Below the pieces are notes generated by a model. That model was not told where the DNA came from. It saw only the letters and a list, made by a program, of their open reading frames with translations, and ran no database searches. The translations under genes and the position numbers were made by a program. A stretch of DNA of 60,516 bases, taken from assembly GCF_002237755.1 (NCBI RefSeq), contig NZ_MWSJ01000030.1:1-60516 (forward strand). Reading direction: 5' to 3'. Shown piece by piece: positions 49,201 to 60,328 of the stretch (positions are counted from its first letter, which is position 1; every line of letters starts with the position of its first letter). This DNA is from Lysinibacillus sp. KCTC 33748. GTDB lineage: Bacteria; Bacillota; Bacilli; Bacillales_A; Planococcaceae.

Positions 49201-50130
49201 ATGAGTAGATTAGCAAATTCGGTAGCTGAATTAGTTGGTAAAACGCCAATTGTTAAATTAAATCATGCAACAGGTGAAAATGAAGGTACTGTTTATGTAA
49301 AATTAGAATACTTTAACCCAGGCAGCTCAGTAAAAGACCGTTTAGCTTTAGCGATGATTGAGGCGGCTGAGAAAGATGGTACATTAAAGCCAGGTGGTAC
49401 AATTATTGAGCCTACTTCTGGAAATACAGGTATTGGTCTTGCAATGATTGCTGCAGCTAAAGGCTATAAAGCGATTTTAGTAATGCCAGAAACAATGAGC
49501 TTAGAGCGTCGTAACTTATTGCGTGCTTATGGTGCAGAACTAGTATTAACACCTGGACCAGCAGGTATGAAAGGTGCAATTTCTAAGGCGGAGGAATTGT
49601 CTGCTGAGCATGGCTACTTCTTACCACAACAATTTACGAACCCAGCTAATGCTGTTGTTCACCGTTTAACAACAGGTCCAGAAATTGTAGAAGCGTTTGA
49701 AGGTTTAACATTAGATGCATTTGTTGCTGGTGTTGGTACAGGAGGTACAATTACTGGTGCTGGTGCTGTGCTAAAAGAGAAATACCCAAATATTGAAATT
49801 ATTGCTGTTGAACCAAAAGATTCACCAGTACTTTCTGGCGGTCAACCGGGGCCTCATAAAATTCAAGGTATCGGAGCTGGTTTCGTACCTGAAGTATTAG
49901 ATACAGATGTATACTCTACTGTATTCCCAGTTGAAAATGAGATTGCTTTTGATGTAGCCCGTAAAGTAGCGCGTGAAGAAGGCATCTTATGTGGTATTTC
50001 ATCAGGTGCAGCTATTCATGTTGCGATTGAAGCAGCGAAACGTTTAGGTAAGGGTTCAAATGTTCTTGCAATCGTACCTTCGAACGGGGAACGTTATTTA
50101 TCAACACCGTTATATCAATTTGAAGACTAA
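49201..50130 (+). CDS. cysK: cysteine synthase (O-acetylserine sulfhydrylase)
   Basis: A 309-aa PLP enzyme making cysteine from O-acetylserine and sulfide. NPGSSVKDR carries the PLP lysine at about residue 45; [12 protein letters not shown] (about 71-82) and GTGGTITG (about 179-186) bind substrate and phosphate; the C-terminal serine loop is GISSGAA. ATG start; the site (TTAGGAG) is about 12 nt away. Confidence 0.96.
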   Translation: MSRLANSVAELVGKTPIVKLNHATGENEGTVYVKLEYFNPGSSVKDRLALAMIEAAEKDGTLKPGGTIIEPTSGNTGIGLAMIAAAKGYKAILVMPETMSLERRNLLRAYGAELVLTPGPAGMKGAISKAEELSAEHGYFLPQQFTNPANAVVHRLTTGPEIVEAFEGLTLDAFVAGVGTGGTITGAGAVLKEKYPNIEIIAVEPKDSPVLSGGQPGPHKIQGIGAGFVPEVLDTDVYSTVFPVENEIAFDVARKVAREEGILCGISSGAAIHVAIEAAKRLGKGSNVLAIVPSNGERYLSTPLYQFED

Positions 50131-50148
50131 TCAATTATATGTATGAAG

Positions 50149-50176
50149 GGCTCCTTTAACGAGGAGTCTTTTTTTT
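50149..50176 (+). terminator. rho-independent terminator after cysK
   Basis: GGCTCCTT / GAGGAGTC (G:U pairs) with an AAC-containing loop and eight T residues. Confidence 0.88.
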
Positions 50177-50178
50177 AT

Positions 50179-50206
50179 GATCAATTGTGCAAAGTATAAT
50201 TGATCA
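50179..50206. repeat. family 2-like palindrome between convergent genes
   Basis: GATCAATTGTGCAAAGTATA-ATTGATCA: the outer bases are perfect, the centre has diverged from GCCGAGGC. Confidence 0.5.
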
Positions 50207-50262
50207 TAAAAAAACTGCCCGTAAATGTTAGAAGTATAACTAACATCTATGGGGCAGTTCAA
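50207..50262 (-). terminator. terminator of the stalk-domain gene
   Basis: On the minus strand: AACTGCCCC-AT / ATG... pairs with GGGCAGTT through a long interrupted stem (ATGTTA / TAACAT inside) and ends in seven T residues. The A-run on the other side would let it work in both directions. Confidence 0.85.
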
Positions 50263-50286
50263 AAAATATGATTAGAATAGACTTCA

Positions 50287-51135
50287 CTATACAACTGTAT
50301 TACTTAAGACTTTTACGAAGCCATTGTTAGTGGCAGTTTTAATTAATTGATTAATAGATTCACGTGCTTTAACAGTGGATGAATACCATTTATCTGCAGT
50401 AACATCATGAATTAATACTTCTGGGTATCCTTTCAATTCTTCTTCCGAGAAGGGTCCATTTAAAGAATAAAGGTCAAACTGTTGAATGCTTTTATTTTCA
50501 TGACTCATAAAATTATATTGTCCATCCTTATAATAGGAACCCGGAACGTCTAGATTAATTTGCCATGAATAGTTAGCAGGGGCATCAACAACTTTTCCTT
50601 TATTTTCATTGAAAACTTTATATAAGGCTTTATTATAGGTGTTTCCTTGGATCTGCTGTACGATCCCACCCATTGTCATATGGTATTCATATTGAATAGC
50701 TTTTACTTTTACATTGTTTATAACCAATGGCTCAGTATTCACTGTTACTGTGGAATTTTGATAATTGACTTGGCAACCAAAGGTCTCTGCAATAAATCGA
50801 ATAGGAACAAATAGTCTATTATTCTTTAAATACGGTTTGACATCAAGTAACTCTGTTTTACCGTTTTTTATAACGGTGTTGCTATTCGGTTGTAACGTAA
50901 TCTGCATTTTGTTATTCGTTAGTGTTACTTTTGAGTCTTTCCAATTTACTGTTGCTCCTAAATTTTCGCTGATAACACGCAAAGGTACCATTGTTCGATT
51001 ATTCTTAGTCTCTGGTGCCGCATCTGTAGTAACGACAACACCATCGATCTTAATAGTGCTATGTGCCGCATATGCAGGTAGAGAAATCAGCGTGAGTATC
51101 ATTGCCAGGACAACCCCTGAAAAAAGCTTTTTCAT
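50287..51135 (-). CDS. secreted protein with copper amine oxidase N-terminal-like (stalk) domain
   Basis: A 282-aa exported protein. The signal peptide MKKLFSGVVLAMILTLISLP ends at AYAA (about 24). Residues about 26-140 form the stalk domain with paired motifs RTMVPLRVISENLGATVNW and RLFVPIRFIAETFGCQVNY, common in Bacilli and Clostridia surface proteins. The rest (about 145-282) is of unknown type. No catalytic copper-oxidase residues are present; the name refers only to the fold. The ATG at 51135 has AGGAG upstream; an ATG 12 codons earlier does not. Not in the equivalent B. subtilis locus. Confidence 0.85.
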   Translation of the reverse strand: MKKLFSGVVLAMILTLISLPAYAAHSTIKIDGVVVTTDAAPETKNNRTMVPLRVISENLGATVNWKDSKVTLTNNKMQITLQPNSNTVIKNGKTELLDVKPYLKNNRLFVPIRFIAETFGCQVNYQNSTVTVNTEPLVINNVKVKAIQYEYHMTMGGIVQQIQGNTYNKALYKVFNENKGKVVDAPANYSWQINLDVPGSYYKDGQYNFMSHENKSIQQFDLYSLNGPFSEEELKGYPEVLIHDVTADKWYSSTVKARESINQLIKTATNNGFVKVLSNTVV

Positions 51136-51257
51136 GGTATAACAGCTCCTTTTTATGAAATAAATATACACAATTTGTAAAAAATTCTATTTGCTATTAG
51201 TATAGCAAATGCCCTTCTTTTAGCCAATTAATAAAGTAGACATATATTCAAAAGCCA

Positions 51258-51290
51258 TTCGTTGCTGACGCTTCGCTTTCGCTACAAGAA
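51258..51290 (+). repeat. family 3 unit upstream of pabB
   Basis: CGTTGCTGACGCTTCGCTTT followed by CGCTACAAGAAGAC, the core in forward orientation. Confidence 0.6.
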
Positions 51291-51402
51291 GACATGTGCT
51301 GAAAGAAGGTAATTTTTATATGACACTTGAAAAATATTCGCTTCAAAGCAATATTCAAGTTAAGATGGAATCACATCATATGACTTAAAGGGGAATAGCA
51401 AC

Positions 51403-52812
51403 TTGAAGACAATACTTACGAAAACAATATCGATGGATGCAGACTCGTTTTTTTATAGTTATAAGAAGCAAACAGAAGCGCAACAGGCACATATTTTTTT
51501 AGAAAGTGGACGCGGAGGAAATTTTACGATAGCTGCTTGGAATCCGTTAGCTACAGCACAATCGGTTGAGAATGGTTTACTTATAAAGTGGAGAAATGGT
51601 GAGACTGAAAATTTAAACGGTGAGCCTCTCGATTTATTAGAGAAATTAGTGGAGAAATATCACGTTTCTTATAATGCTGAGCTTCCTGTTTTTCAAGGTG
51701 GAGCTATTGGGTTTGTAGCATACGATTACGCTCGTAAAATTGAAGTGTTGCCTAATACTGCTATAGATGATTTACATGTACCAGATATCTATTTTTATAT
51801 GTTTGATTGCTGGGCGGTACACGATGTGAAAACAAATAATGTCACGCTTATGAAGCTAGCAGACTGTAATGTGAATTTGGAGGAATGGGCTAATGTGTGG
51901 CAAGGGGCAGCGCAAGAAGGATTGCTTACTCGTAAATTTGAAAAAGCAAGTGCTATAGAAATCGTAAATGATGAAAGTGAACTGTTAGTATCATTCGCTG
52001 GAACGGCTTTTGAGGAAGCGGTGTGTAAGATCCAAACATACATAGCGCAAGGTGATGTATTTCAAGTGAATTTGTCAGTACGTCAATCTAAAAAGTTAAA
52101 CGCAACTGCAATGGATGTATATGAAGCGTTACGTGCATTTAATCCTTCACCGTACATGGCGTATATAGAAGCACCTGATTTTGCTGTCGTTTCTGGTTCA
52201 CCTGAGCTTTTGGTGAAGCGTCACGGTAACGAATTGTCTACTCGACCGATTGCTGGTACACGACCAAGAGGGAAATCCGAGGCAGAGGATTTAGCGTTAG
52301 CGCAGGAATTAATTGATAACGACAAAGAACGTGCTGAACATGTAATGCTTGTTGATTTAGAGCGCAATGATTTAGGGAGAGTATCTACGTATGGGACGGT
52401 CGAAGTGGATGAGTTCATGGTGATTGAACGCTATTCACACGTGATGCACATTGTTTCCAATGTACGAGGAGAAATAGCTGAAGGGAAAACCAATGCAGAC
52501 GTTATCCGTGCCATGTTCCCAGGAGGAACGATAACAGGTGCACCGAAAATTCGTACGATGCAGATTATTGAAGAATTAGAACCTGTAAGAAGAGGATTAT
52601 ACACGGGTTCGATTGGCTGGCTAGGCTATACAGGTGATATGGAATTTAATATTGTCATTCGTACAGCATTTGTTAAAGATGGAGTAGCACATATTCAGGC
52701 GGGAGCAGGCATTGTTATTGATTCTGTTCCGGAAAGAGAATACCAAGAATCTTTAAATAAAGCGAAGGCGATGTGGCAGGCGAAGGCAATGGCAGAGGAG
52801 CGAGCAAAATGA
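51403..52812 (+). CDS. pabB: aminodeoxychorismate synthase component I
   Basis: A 469-aa chorismate-utilising enzyme; with PabA it makes 4-amino-4-deoxychorismate for folate. Landmarks are [33 protein letters not shown] (about 282-293), [11 protein letters not shown] and [11 protein letters not shown] (about 369-379) in the C-terminal chorismate-binding domain. The linkage to pabA, pabC and folP decides pabB over trpE. TTG start with AAAGGGG. Overlaps pabA by 4 nt. Confidence 0.94.
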   Translation: MKTILTKTISMDADSFFYSYKKQTEAQQAHIFLESGRGGNFTIAAWNPLATAQSVENGLLIKWRNGETENLNGEPLDLLEKLVEKYHVSYNAELPVFQGGAIGFVAYDYARKIEVLPNTAIDDLHVPDIYFYMFDCWAVHDVKTNNVTLMKLADCNVNLEEWANVWQGAAQEGLLTRKFEKASAIEIVNDESELLVSFAGTAFEEAVCKIQTYIAQGDVFQVNLSVRQSKKLNATAMDVYEALRAFNPSPYMAYIEAPDFAVVSGSPELLVKRHGNELSTRPIAGTRPRGKSEAEDLALAQELIDNDKERAEHVMLVDLERNDLGRVSTYGTVEVDEFMVIERYSHVMHIVSNVRGEIAEGKTNADVIRAMFPGGTITGAPKIRTMQIIEELEPVRRGLYTGSIGWLGYTGDMEFNIVIRTAFVKDGVAHIQAGAGIVIDSVPEREYQESLNKAKAMWQAKAMAEERAK

Positions 52813-53390
52813 TTTTAATGATTGATAACTACGATTCTTTTACGTATAACCTTGTACAGTATTTTGGGGAATTTGGTCATGAATTAGTAGTAAAAAGAAA
52901 CGATGTATTGACGGTGAAAGATATTGAGCAGCTTGCGCCAGATATGATTGTCATTTCTCCTGGACCATGCAGCCCGAATGAAGCGGGTGAAAGCCTGAAC
53001 ATTATTAAGTATTTCGCGGGAAATATTCCGATTTTAGGCGTTTGTCTTGGCCATCAAGCCATTGCTCAAGTGTTCGGGGGGAATGTTATACGAGCTGAGC
53101 GTTTAATGCATGGTAAAACATCACCTGTGCACCATGCTGAGATAGGTTTGCATAAGGGGATGCCAAATCCGTTTGAAGCTACTCGTTACCATTCTTTAAT
53201 TGTAGAGAAGGAAACATTACCTGCATGTTTTGAAGTAACGGCATGGACGGAAGAAGGCGAAATTATGGGCATTCGTCATAAGGATTATCCAATTGAGGGA
53301 GTGCAATACCATCCTGAATCGATTATGACAGAACAAGGTAAAAAGCTTCTACGCCAGTTTATAGATTTGTATGTTGAGGGAGCGAAGTAA
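52809..53390 (+). CDS. pabA: aminodeoxychorismate/anthranilate synthase glutamine amidotransferase
   Basis: A 193-aa class I amidotransferase with catalytic Cys in GVCLGHQ (about 78-84) and His/Glu in GVQYHPESI (about 167-175); [13 protein letters not shown] is at the N-terminus. In B. subtilis the same subunit also serves TrpE; no trp genes are near here. ATG overlapping the pabB stop, AGGAGCGAG upstream. Confidence 0.95.
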   Translation: MILMIDNYDSFTYNLVQYFGEFGHELVVKRNDVLTVKDIEQLAPDMIVISPGPCSPNEAGESLNIIKYFAGNIPILGVCLGHQAIAQVFGGNVIRAERLMHGKTSPVHHAEIGLHKGMPNPFEATRYHSLIVEKETLPACFEVTAWTEEGEIMGIRHKDYPIEGVQYHPESIMTEQGKKLLRQFIDLYVEGAK

Positions 53391-54230
53391 ATGCTGTGCT
53401 GGATGAATGGGGACTACGTAGAGGCGCAGGATTTGCGCATTTCACCTTTTGATCATGGATTCTTATACGGACTAGGCTTTTTTGAAACGTTTCGAACGTA
53501 TAAAGGAAAGGTGTTTTACTGGGAAGCACATATTGAAAGGTTGCAAACGGCGCTTTCTCAATATCGTATTCATATGTCCTATACCGAAGCGGATTTACTT
53601 AAGGTTGTTCAACTATTAAATGAGCAGGACAAAGGACAAGATGGTTATTTCCGTATAAACGTCTCAGCTGGAGAACATAGTATCGGTTTACAGCCTACTG
53701 AATATAGACAACCGAATGTTATTGTTTTTCGCAAAGAATTACATGCTACACCTCGAGGCATGGGAAAAAACGCACAATGGCTTGTAACACCTCGTAACAC
53801 TCCTGAAAAAGGGCTTCGAGTGAAGTCGCACCATTATGGTAATAACGTTCTTGGGCGTTTTGAGATGCCATCTCTAGCGCAACAAGAGGGCTTCTTTTTA
53901 ACGGAAGATGGCTTTGTTGCTGAAGGTGTAACATCAAATATTTTTTGGGTGAAAGATGATATACTATATACGCCTTCCTTAGAGACGGGTATTTTACCCG
54001 GAATTATCCGAGCGTGGGTAATTGAGCGAGCACAATCTCTGGGCATTAAGGTGGAAGAAGGTTTCTTTACTAGTGAGGATGTAGAGGAAAGCTCGGAGTG
54101 CTTTATTACTAACTCTATACAAGAACTTGTTCCAATTCTTAAATTAGAGAGCAAGCTATTATTAGGCAATAAAGGGCCTGTTTATTCGCGTTTACATGAA
54201 GCATTTGCCAATGAAGTGGGACAAGAATAG
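53391..54230 (+). CDS. pabC: 4-amino-4-deoxychorismate lyase
   Basis: A 279-aa fold-type IV PLP enzyme that releases p-aminobenzoate and pyruvate. FDHGFLYGLGFFETFR (about 20-35) and KSHHYGNNVLGRFEM (PLP lysine about 145) are present, with EGVTSNIFW near 178. Its ATG comes directly after the pabA stop with GAGGGAG in the end of pabA. Confidence 0.93.
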   Translation: MLCWMNGDYVEAQDLRISPFDHGFLYGLGFFETFRTYKGKVFYWEAHIERLQTALSQYRIHMSYTEADLLKVVQLLNEQDKGQDGYFRINVSAGEHSIGLQPTEYRQPNVIVFRKELHATPRGMGKNAQWLVTPRNTPEKGLRVKSHHYGNNVLGRFEMPSLAQQEGFFLTEDGFVAEGVTSNIFWVKDDILYTPSLETGILPGIIRAWVIERAQSLGIKVEEGFFTSEDVEESSECFITNSIQELVPILKLESKLLLGNKGPVYSRLHEAFANEVGQE

Positions 54231-54243
54231 AAGGAGAGTTTAC

Positions 54244-55098
54244 ATGCTAGAAAACTATACAACAACATTAACTATTAACGGTATCACGTTAGACTATACA
54301 GCAGAAACTTTTGTGATGGGTATTTTAAATGTCACACCGGATTCATTTTCAGACGGAGGAAAGTTTAATAATGTTGAGGCAGCTGTTGAACAAGCGAAAA
54401 AAATGGTAGCTGATGGTGCTAAAATTATTGATGTTGGCGGAGAATCAACACGACCAGGCTATGAACGTATATCCGATGAAGATGAAATTGCACGCATTGT
54501 GCCAGTTATTCAAGCGTTAGTAGCTGAAGTACCGGCAATTATCTCGGTGGATACGTATAAAGCGAACGTAGCTCGAGCGGCTATTGAAGCTGGTGCGCAT
54601 ATTATTAATGATATTTGGGGAGCGAAAGCTGAACCTGAGATCGCCCAAGTGGCTGCAGATTTAAATGTACCGATTATTTTAATGCATAATCGAGAAAATA
54701 CTGATTATGGTACTGATTTCTGGATGACGGCTAAGAGCGACTTAGAAAAGAGTATTGCTATTACCCGAAATGCAGGTGTACCAGATAATCATATTATTTT
54801 AGATCCGGGTATAGGTTTTGCGAAAACTACTGCTCAGAATATTGAAATGATGCAGCATTTAGATGAATTGGTAGCGATGGGTTATCCTGTTTTGCTAGCG
54901 ACTTCACGTAAATCAATGATTGGTAATGTCTTAAGGCTGCCTGTTGAGGAGCGTATAGAAGGTACAGGTGCAACGGTTGTTTACGGGATTGAAAAGGGCT
55001 GTCATATGATTCGTGTGCATGATGTAAAGGAAATGGCACGAGCGACACACATGGCTGATATTTTAGTAGGTAAGCGTATCTACAAGGAGGAAGCGTAA
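54244..55098 (+). CDS. folP: dihydropteroate synthase
   Basis: A 284-aa TIM-barrel enzyme, the sulfonamide target, joining pABA to the pterin diphosphate. MGILNVTPDSFSDGGKF (about 22-38), DVGGESTRPG (about 62-71), and ATSRKSMIGN (about 219-228). The ATG at 54244 follows AGAAGGAGAG; the frame is open into pabC. It overlaps folB by one base. Confidence 0.96.
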   Translation: MLENYTTTLTINGITLDYTAETFVMGILNVTPDSFSDGGKFNNVEAAVEQAKKMVADGAKIIDVGGESTRPGYERISDEDEIARIVPVIQALVAEVPAIISVDTYKANVARAAIEAGAHIINDIWGAKAEPEIAQVAADLNVPIILMHNRENTDYGTDFWMTAKSDLEKSIAITRNAGVPDNHIILDPGIGFAKTTAQNIEMMQHLDELVAMGYPVLLATSRKSMIGNVLRLPVEERIEGTGATVVYGIEKGCHMIRVHDVKEMARATHMADILVGKRIYKEEA

Positions 55099-55463
55099 TG
55101 GACTATATTCATTTAAAGGATATGCAGTTTTACGGTTATCACGGTGTTTTAGCGGCGGAAACAACACTCGGTCAACGCTTCCGTGCCAATGTTTCACTTG
55201 CTGTAGATATGACAAAGGCTGGAGAGACTGATGACTTGGACTATACGGTAAACTATGCAGAGGTTTATGCGTTATGCCGTGATATCGTAGAAGGTGAGCC
55301 TTTCAAGCTTATTGAAGCACTTGTTTCAAAAATAGCAAATAGTATTTTAGAGACATACTCAGAAAAGGTTAAGGGTGTACGCGTGGAGCTTATTAAGCCG
55401 GACCCACCGATACATGGTTATTATAAAGAGGTGTCAGTAGAGGTAACGAGAGGTGATTACTAA
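55098..55463 (+). CDS. folB: dihydroneopterin aldolase
   Basis: A 121-aa enzyme with IHLKDMQFYGYHGVLAAE (catalytic Tyr/Glu region) at the N-terminus and KPDPPIHGYY near 101-110 with the catalytic lysine. TAATG overlaps at both its start and its end link it to folP and folK. Confidence 0.96.
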   Translation: MDYIHLKDMQFYGYHGVLAAETTLGQRFRANVSLAVDMTKAGETDDLDYTVNYAEVYALCRDIVEGEPFKLIEALVSKIANSILETYSEKVKGVRVELIKPDPPIHGYYKEVSVEVTRGDY

Positions 55464-55984
55464 TGAATGATGTGTATTTATCGATCGGTACAAATATGGG
55501 CGAGCGATTTGAAAACCTGCAACACGCTGTTAAACTTTTAGAGGGTAAAGATGAAATTGAAGTTGTACAAACTTCTTCAGTTTATGAAACAGCAGCGGTA
55601 GGCTACACTGACCAAGCAGACTTTTTAAATATTGCTGTTCATATTAAAACGAGCCATTCATCTTCCGAAATGCTAAAAATTTGCCAATGGGTTGAAGGTG
55701 AACTAGGGCGGGTTCGTGAATTTCGATGGGGCCCTCGAATCATTGACCTTGACATTTTGCTCTACAATCACGAAAATATTGAAACTGAAAGCTTAATTGT
55801 GCCACATCCAAGAATGTATGAGCGAGCTTTCGTACTAGTACCACTCATAGAAATTACGCCTGCGCCAGTTGGAGAACAGCTGAGAAGGGCACACGATATA
55901 ATGCAACATATGGATAGTGAAGAGGAAGGTGTAACTTTATGGCAAGCATCAGCGAAGTTAAAAATGATGCAGTCCGTTAATTAG
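55463..55984 (+). CDS. folK: HPPK (6-hydroxymethyl-7,8-dihydropterin pyrophosphokinase)
   Basis: A 173-aa kinase with LSIGTNMGERFENLQ (about 6-20), LGRVREFRWGPRIIDLDILLY (about 82-102, with the two metal-binding aspartates) and VPHPRMYERAFVLVPL. Overlaps folB by one base. In B. subtilis yazB follows; here no helix-turn-helix gene is present before dusB. Confidence 0.96.
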   Translation: MNDVYLSIGTNMGERFENLQHAVKLLEGKDEIEVVQTSSVYETAAVGYTDQADFLNIAVHIKTSHSSSEMLKICQWVEGELGRVREFRWGPRIIDLDILLYNHENIETESLIVPHPRMYERAFVLVPLIEITPAPVGEQLRRAHDIMQHMDSEEEGVTLWQASAKLKMMQSVN

Positions 55985-56066
55985 GTTTCTAATCTTTAAA
56001 TTAAAGCCTCCTGTGGTTGCTTTTATATAGAAATAGGTGAAAACCTATAGAAGGGGGAAAACAACG

Positions 56067-57107
56067 TTGAGTCAGACAACTAAGAAACCGTTTCAAATTG
56101 GAAATATCGTCATGGACAACCGTGTCGTATTAGCACCAATGGCTGGAATTTGTAACTCTGCTTTCCGTTTAACTGTTAAGGAGTTCGGGGCAGGCCTAGT
56201 GTATGCAGAAATGATTAGTGATAAAGGGATTGTCCAGAAGAACGAAAAAACACTGGGCATGCTTTATATCGATGAGCGTGAAAATCCACTTTCTTTACAA
56301 ATTTTCGGTGGTGATAAAGCAACACTAGTGGAAGCAGCTAAGTATGTAGATGAAAACACAACTGCCGATATTATCGATATTAATATGGGCTGCCCAGTTA
56401 ATAAAATTATTAAATGTGAAGCGGGCGCTCGTTTACTTTTAGATCCGAATAAATTGTATGAAATGGTAGCCGCTGTTGTCGATGCAGTAAAAAAACCTGT
56501 CAGCGTAAAAATGCGTATTGGTTGGGATGACGAGCATATTTTTGCTGTTGAGAACGGACAAGCTGCTGAACGTGCTGGTGCTTCAGCAATAGCTGTTCAT
56601 GGACGTACACGTGTACAAATGTACGAAGGAAAAGCAAACTGGGATATCATTCGACAAGTGAAGGAAAATGTGAAAATCCCTGTGCTTGGTAATGGTGATG
56701 TAGAAACTCCTCAAGATGCAAAACGTATGCTTGATACTACTGGTGTAGATGCAGTAATGATTGGACGCGCAGCTTTAGGTAATCCGTGGATGATTTATCG
56801 TACAGTTCAATACCTTGAAACTGGTGAGCTAAAGGAAGAGCCAGGTGTACGTGAAAAAATTGATGTGTGTTTGCTTCACTTTGAACGCCTTATGCAATTA
56901 AAAGGAGAGAGTGTGGCAGTACGTGAAATGCGTAAGCATGCTTCATGGTATTTAAAAGGTATTCGCGGTAATGGTAAAGCGCGTAAAGCGATTAACCAAA
57001 CAGAAACTGCGGTAGAGCTTCGTGCATTATTAAATGGACTTGTGCAAGACTATGAAGAGCTTGAATCTACATTAATAGTTCCAGAAGCAAAAGAATTAAT
57101 TCTATAA
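56067..57107 (+). CDS. dusB: tRNA-dihydrouridine synthase
   Basis: A 346-aa flavoenzyme reducing uridine in tRNA. RVVLAPMAGICNSAFR (about 20-35), the catalytic-cysteine motif INMGCPVNKI (about 104-113), and GNGDVETP / VMIGRAALGNPW FMN-binding segments are seen. The TTG at 56067 follows GAAGGGGG at 9 nt; an upstream in-frame start lacks a site. It closes the folate operon, 82 nt after folK. Confidence 0.94.
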   Translation: MSQTTKKPFQIGNIVMDNRVVLAPMAGICNSAFRLTVKEFGAGLVYAEMISDKGIVQKNEKTLGMLYIDERENPLSLQIFGGDKATLVEAAKYVDENTTADIIDINMGCPVNKIIKCEAGARLLLDPNKLYEMVAAVVDAVKKPVSVKMRIGWDDEHIFAVENGQAAERAGASAIAVHGRTRVQMYEGKANWDIIRQVKENVKIPVLGNGDVETPQDAKRMLDTTGVDAVMIGRAALGNPWMIYRTVQYLETGELKEEPGVREKIDVCLLHFERLMQLKGESVAVREMRKHASWYLKGIRGNGKARKAINQTETAVELRALLNGLVQDYEELESTLIVPEAKELIL

Positions 57108-57193
57108 CTTCTTTCAGCGGGTGTCCAAAACACCGGCTGAAATAGAGGTACTCAGCGAAAGTGAAGCGGCAATTATGTCGAGGTATAATTGAT
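57108..57193 (+). repeat. composite repeat (families 2 and 3) after dusB
   Basis: AACTTCTTTCAGCGGGTGTC, a stem CAGCGGGTGT / ACACCGGCTG, then CAGCGAAAGTGAAGCGGCAA running straight into TTATGTCGAGGTATAATTGA. This compact copy shows how the modules join. Confidence 0.75.
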
Positions 57194-57203
57194 TACATTA
57201 AAA

Positions 57204-57236
57204 AGACGTCTCGTTGTTTTTGAGACGTCTATTTTT
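57204..57236 (+). terminator. rho-independent terminator of the folate operon
   Basis: Perfect 9-bp stem AGACGTCTC / GAGACGTCT with an ATTTTT tail. Confidence 0.92.
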
Positions 57237-57371
57237 CTGCCAACGTCAATTTTTAGAATTATTAATCATTTTTTCTCTTATGGAAATTAAAGCGAAACAG
57301 ATGATTACAGCAATAAAATTGTGTACAATAGAAATATTATGGATATAAACACAACGCGGACAATTTAATAA

Positions 57372-58877
<1,506 letters not shown>

Positions 58878-58985
58878 TTGTTTTAACTTAATTGATAGAG
58901 GATATAGCACGACTACTACTCAGGATAAAAAAGCGGTAATCGAACTAGAAAAGAACAGCTTTGTTAAGAGGTAATCGTGAAAAGG

Positions 58986-59026
58986 CAGGAGTCGAGGTGT
59001 AGGAGAAGCACTAAGACTCCTGTTTT
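58986..59026 (+). terminator. rho-independent terminator after lysS
   Basis: CAGGAGTC / GACTCCTG enclosing a GTG / CAC inner pairing, with a TTTTGCGTTTT tail. The first 19 nt (from 58987) recur exactly at 59631. The 108 nt between lysS and this stem have no gene. Confidence 0.85.
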
Positions 59027-59203
59027 GCGTTTTCTATGATGAAATAGTCTTACTTAGTTAAGTTAACGTTTGAAAAGTTTAAATTTAGAAAGAATTAAGT
59101 AGAGTATTTAAATGATGAATGAATATAAGGTATACTTTTAGAGTTCTGTAATTTGCAGATAAAATAGAAATAGACATTATAGAAGTATTATTGGAGGCAT
59201 ATA

Positions 59204-59476
59204 ATGAATTATAAAATCTTTAACAAACTAGTATTTGAACAGGCGCAAGTACGCTCAGTTTCAGATGTTCCGTTTACTGAGGAAGAACTTGAAAATGGCA
59301 TGAAATTAGCGGTTTCTAAGGTGGAACCGACTCTAGCTTTATATTTAGTGGATATAAACGGTCAGAAAAAGTTCGATGTCCGTTGGGATGATTCCTCTGA
59401 AGTTTTCACTGGCTGGTATTCGGCATGGGATAATTTCTCTTGGTGCCTAGATGTAGTTGAGAAACAAAATAACTAA
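59204..59476 (+). CDS. hypothetical 90-aa protein
   Basis: A small soluble protein with an ATG and a clear TTGGAGGC site. It has no signal peptide or membrane helix, is acidic, and is rich in aromatic residues toward the end (DVRWDDSSEVFTGWYSAWDN, then FSWCLDVVE). Predicted order is short helix, acidic helix (EEELENGMKLAVSKV), then beta strands (ALYLVDINGQKKFDVRW). I do not recognise a family. Located alone between the lysS terminator and the next rRNA operon, followed by its own terminator. Confidence 0.7.
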   Translation: MNYKIFNKLVFEQAQVRSVSDVPFTEEELENGMKLAVSKVEPTLALYLVDINGQKKFDVRWDDSSEVFTGWYSAWDNFSWCLDVVEKQNN

Positions 59477-59631
59477 TTAGAATTAGTAGATTCTTTATAT
59501 TTTAGTTTTGAAAAACACACTTTCAATTTTGAATTCCGCAATTGAAAAGCGAACATAATATATTCTTCTTTCTTTTTTGTTATTATGTGCGGAACAATAA
59601 AGTTAAAAAAGTAATAAACATGAAGTAAGTA

Positions 59632-59670
59632 GGAGTCGAGGTGTAGGAGTACCACTTTGGCTCCTTTTTT
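59632..59670 (+). terminator. rho-independent terminator after the 90-aa ORF
   Basis: GGAGTC / GGCTCC with an inner GGTG / CCAC stem and six T residues; its 5' part duplicates the lysS terminator. Confidence 0.85.
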
Positions 59671-59735
59671 CTATTGTTTATTTGTTAGAGTGATGTGTAA
59701 GAGGGGCGATGACGCATTTTATTGTGTAGATCTTA

Positions 59736-59775
59736 GATGCTTTTTCAAGAAAAGCTTGAGAAAGCATCCTTTTAA
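59736..59775 (+). terminator. strong stem-loop upstream of the rRNA promoters
   Basis: GATGCTTTTTCAAG / CTTGAGAAAGCATC (one G:U) with a five-nt loop and a CTTTT tail. It may shield the rRNA promoters from read-through. Confidence 0.65.
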
Positions 59776-59964
59776 AAAGGATATTCTTAGATAGAAGTAA
59801 GACTCTTCTTATTTAGTTTGTTGAGATTTTTAAGAAAGAGATGTATAGTAAAACAATTAAAGTGATAGATAGAAAGTTATAAGAGTTATTTAGTTCTCGA
59901 AAAAACGCAAAATAACTCACTAATTCGCTATTTATAAAAAAAGAAATTTTATAGTAAAAAACAC

Positions 59965-59993
59965 TTGCGGTTGTATTAAAATCATGATAAATT
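59965..59993 (+). promoter_or_regulatory. possible upstream rRNA promoter
   Basis: TTGCGG, 17-nt spacer, TAAATT: weaker than the two promoters below. Confidence 0.3.
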
Positions 59994-60056
59994 ATTACTT
60001 GTCGTTAAGACGACGCAAGTAACAAACTGAGTTCGAAAAAAACATCAAAAAAGATG

Positions 60057-60085
60057 TTGACATCGAAAACTAAGAATAGTATTAT
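60057..60085 (+). promoter_or_regulatory. rRNA operon promoter P1
   Basis: TTGACA, 17-nt spacer, TATTAT. It lies 245 nt before the 16S gene, with an A/T-rich upstream tract. Confidence 0.85.
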
Positions 60086-60135
60086 ATAAGAGTTGCTGCT
60101 TTTGAAACGAAGTGAAAAAAACTTCTAAAAAAGAG

Positions 60136-60164
60136 TTGACAACGAAAAACAAAAATGTTATACT
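60136..60164 (+). promoter_or_regulatory. rRNA operon promoter P2
   Basis: TTGACA, 17-nt spacer, TATACT, with a likely G start at 60171. The leader that follows contains CCTTGAAAACTGAAC, common before Bacillales 16S genes, and an ATTTGA / TCAAAT stem near the 16S start. Confidence 0.9.
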
Positions 60165-60328
60165 AAAAAAGTTGTTGAAACAAAACAACAACGAAATGAA
60201 CCTTGAAAACTGAACAAGCAAAACGTAATCAATAAAGTTTTTAGTAGCTAACCTTGAGTTGGTGAACGAAACAAAAATTTGGACATCAAACATGATGCCA
60301 GCAAAACAATTTGAGCTAATCAAATTTC

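Noticed and set aside
50287..51135. A true copper amine oxidase
   Set aside because: Only the N-terminal stalk-type domain is present; there is no catalytic domain.
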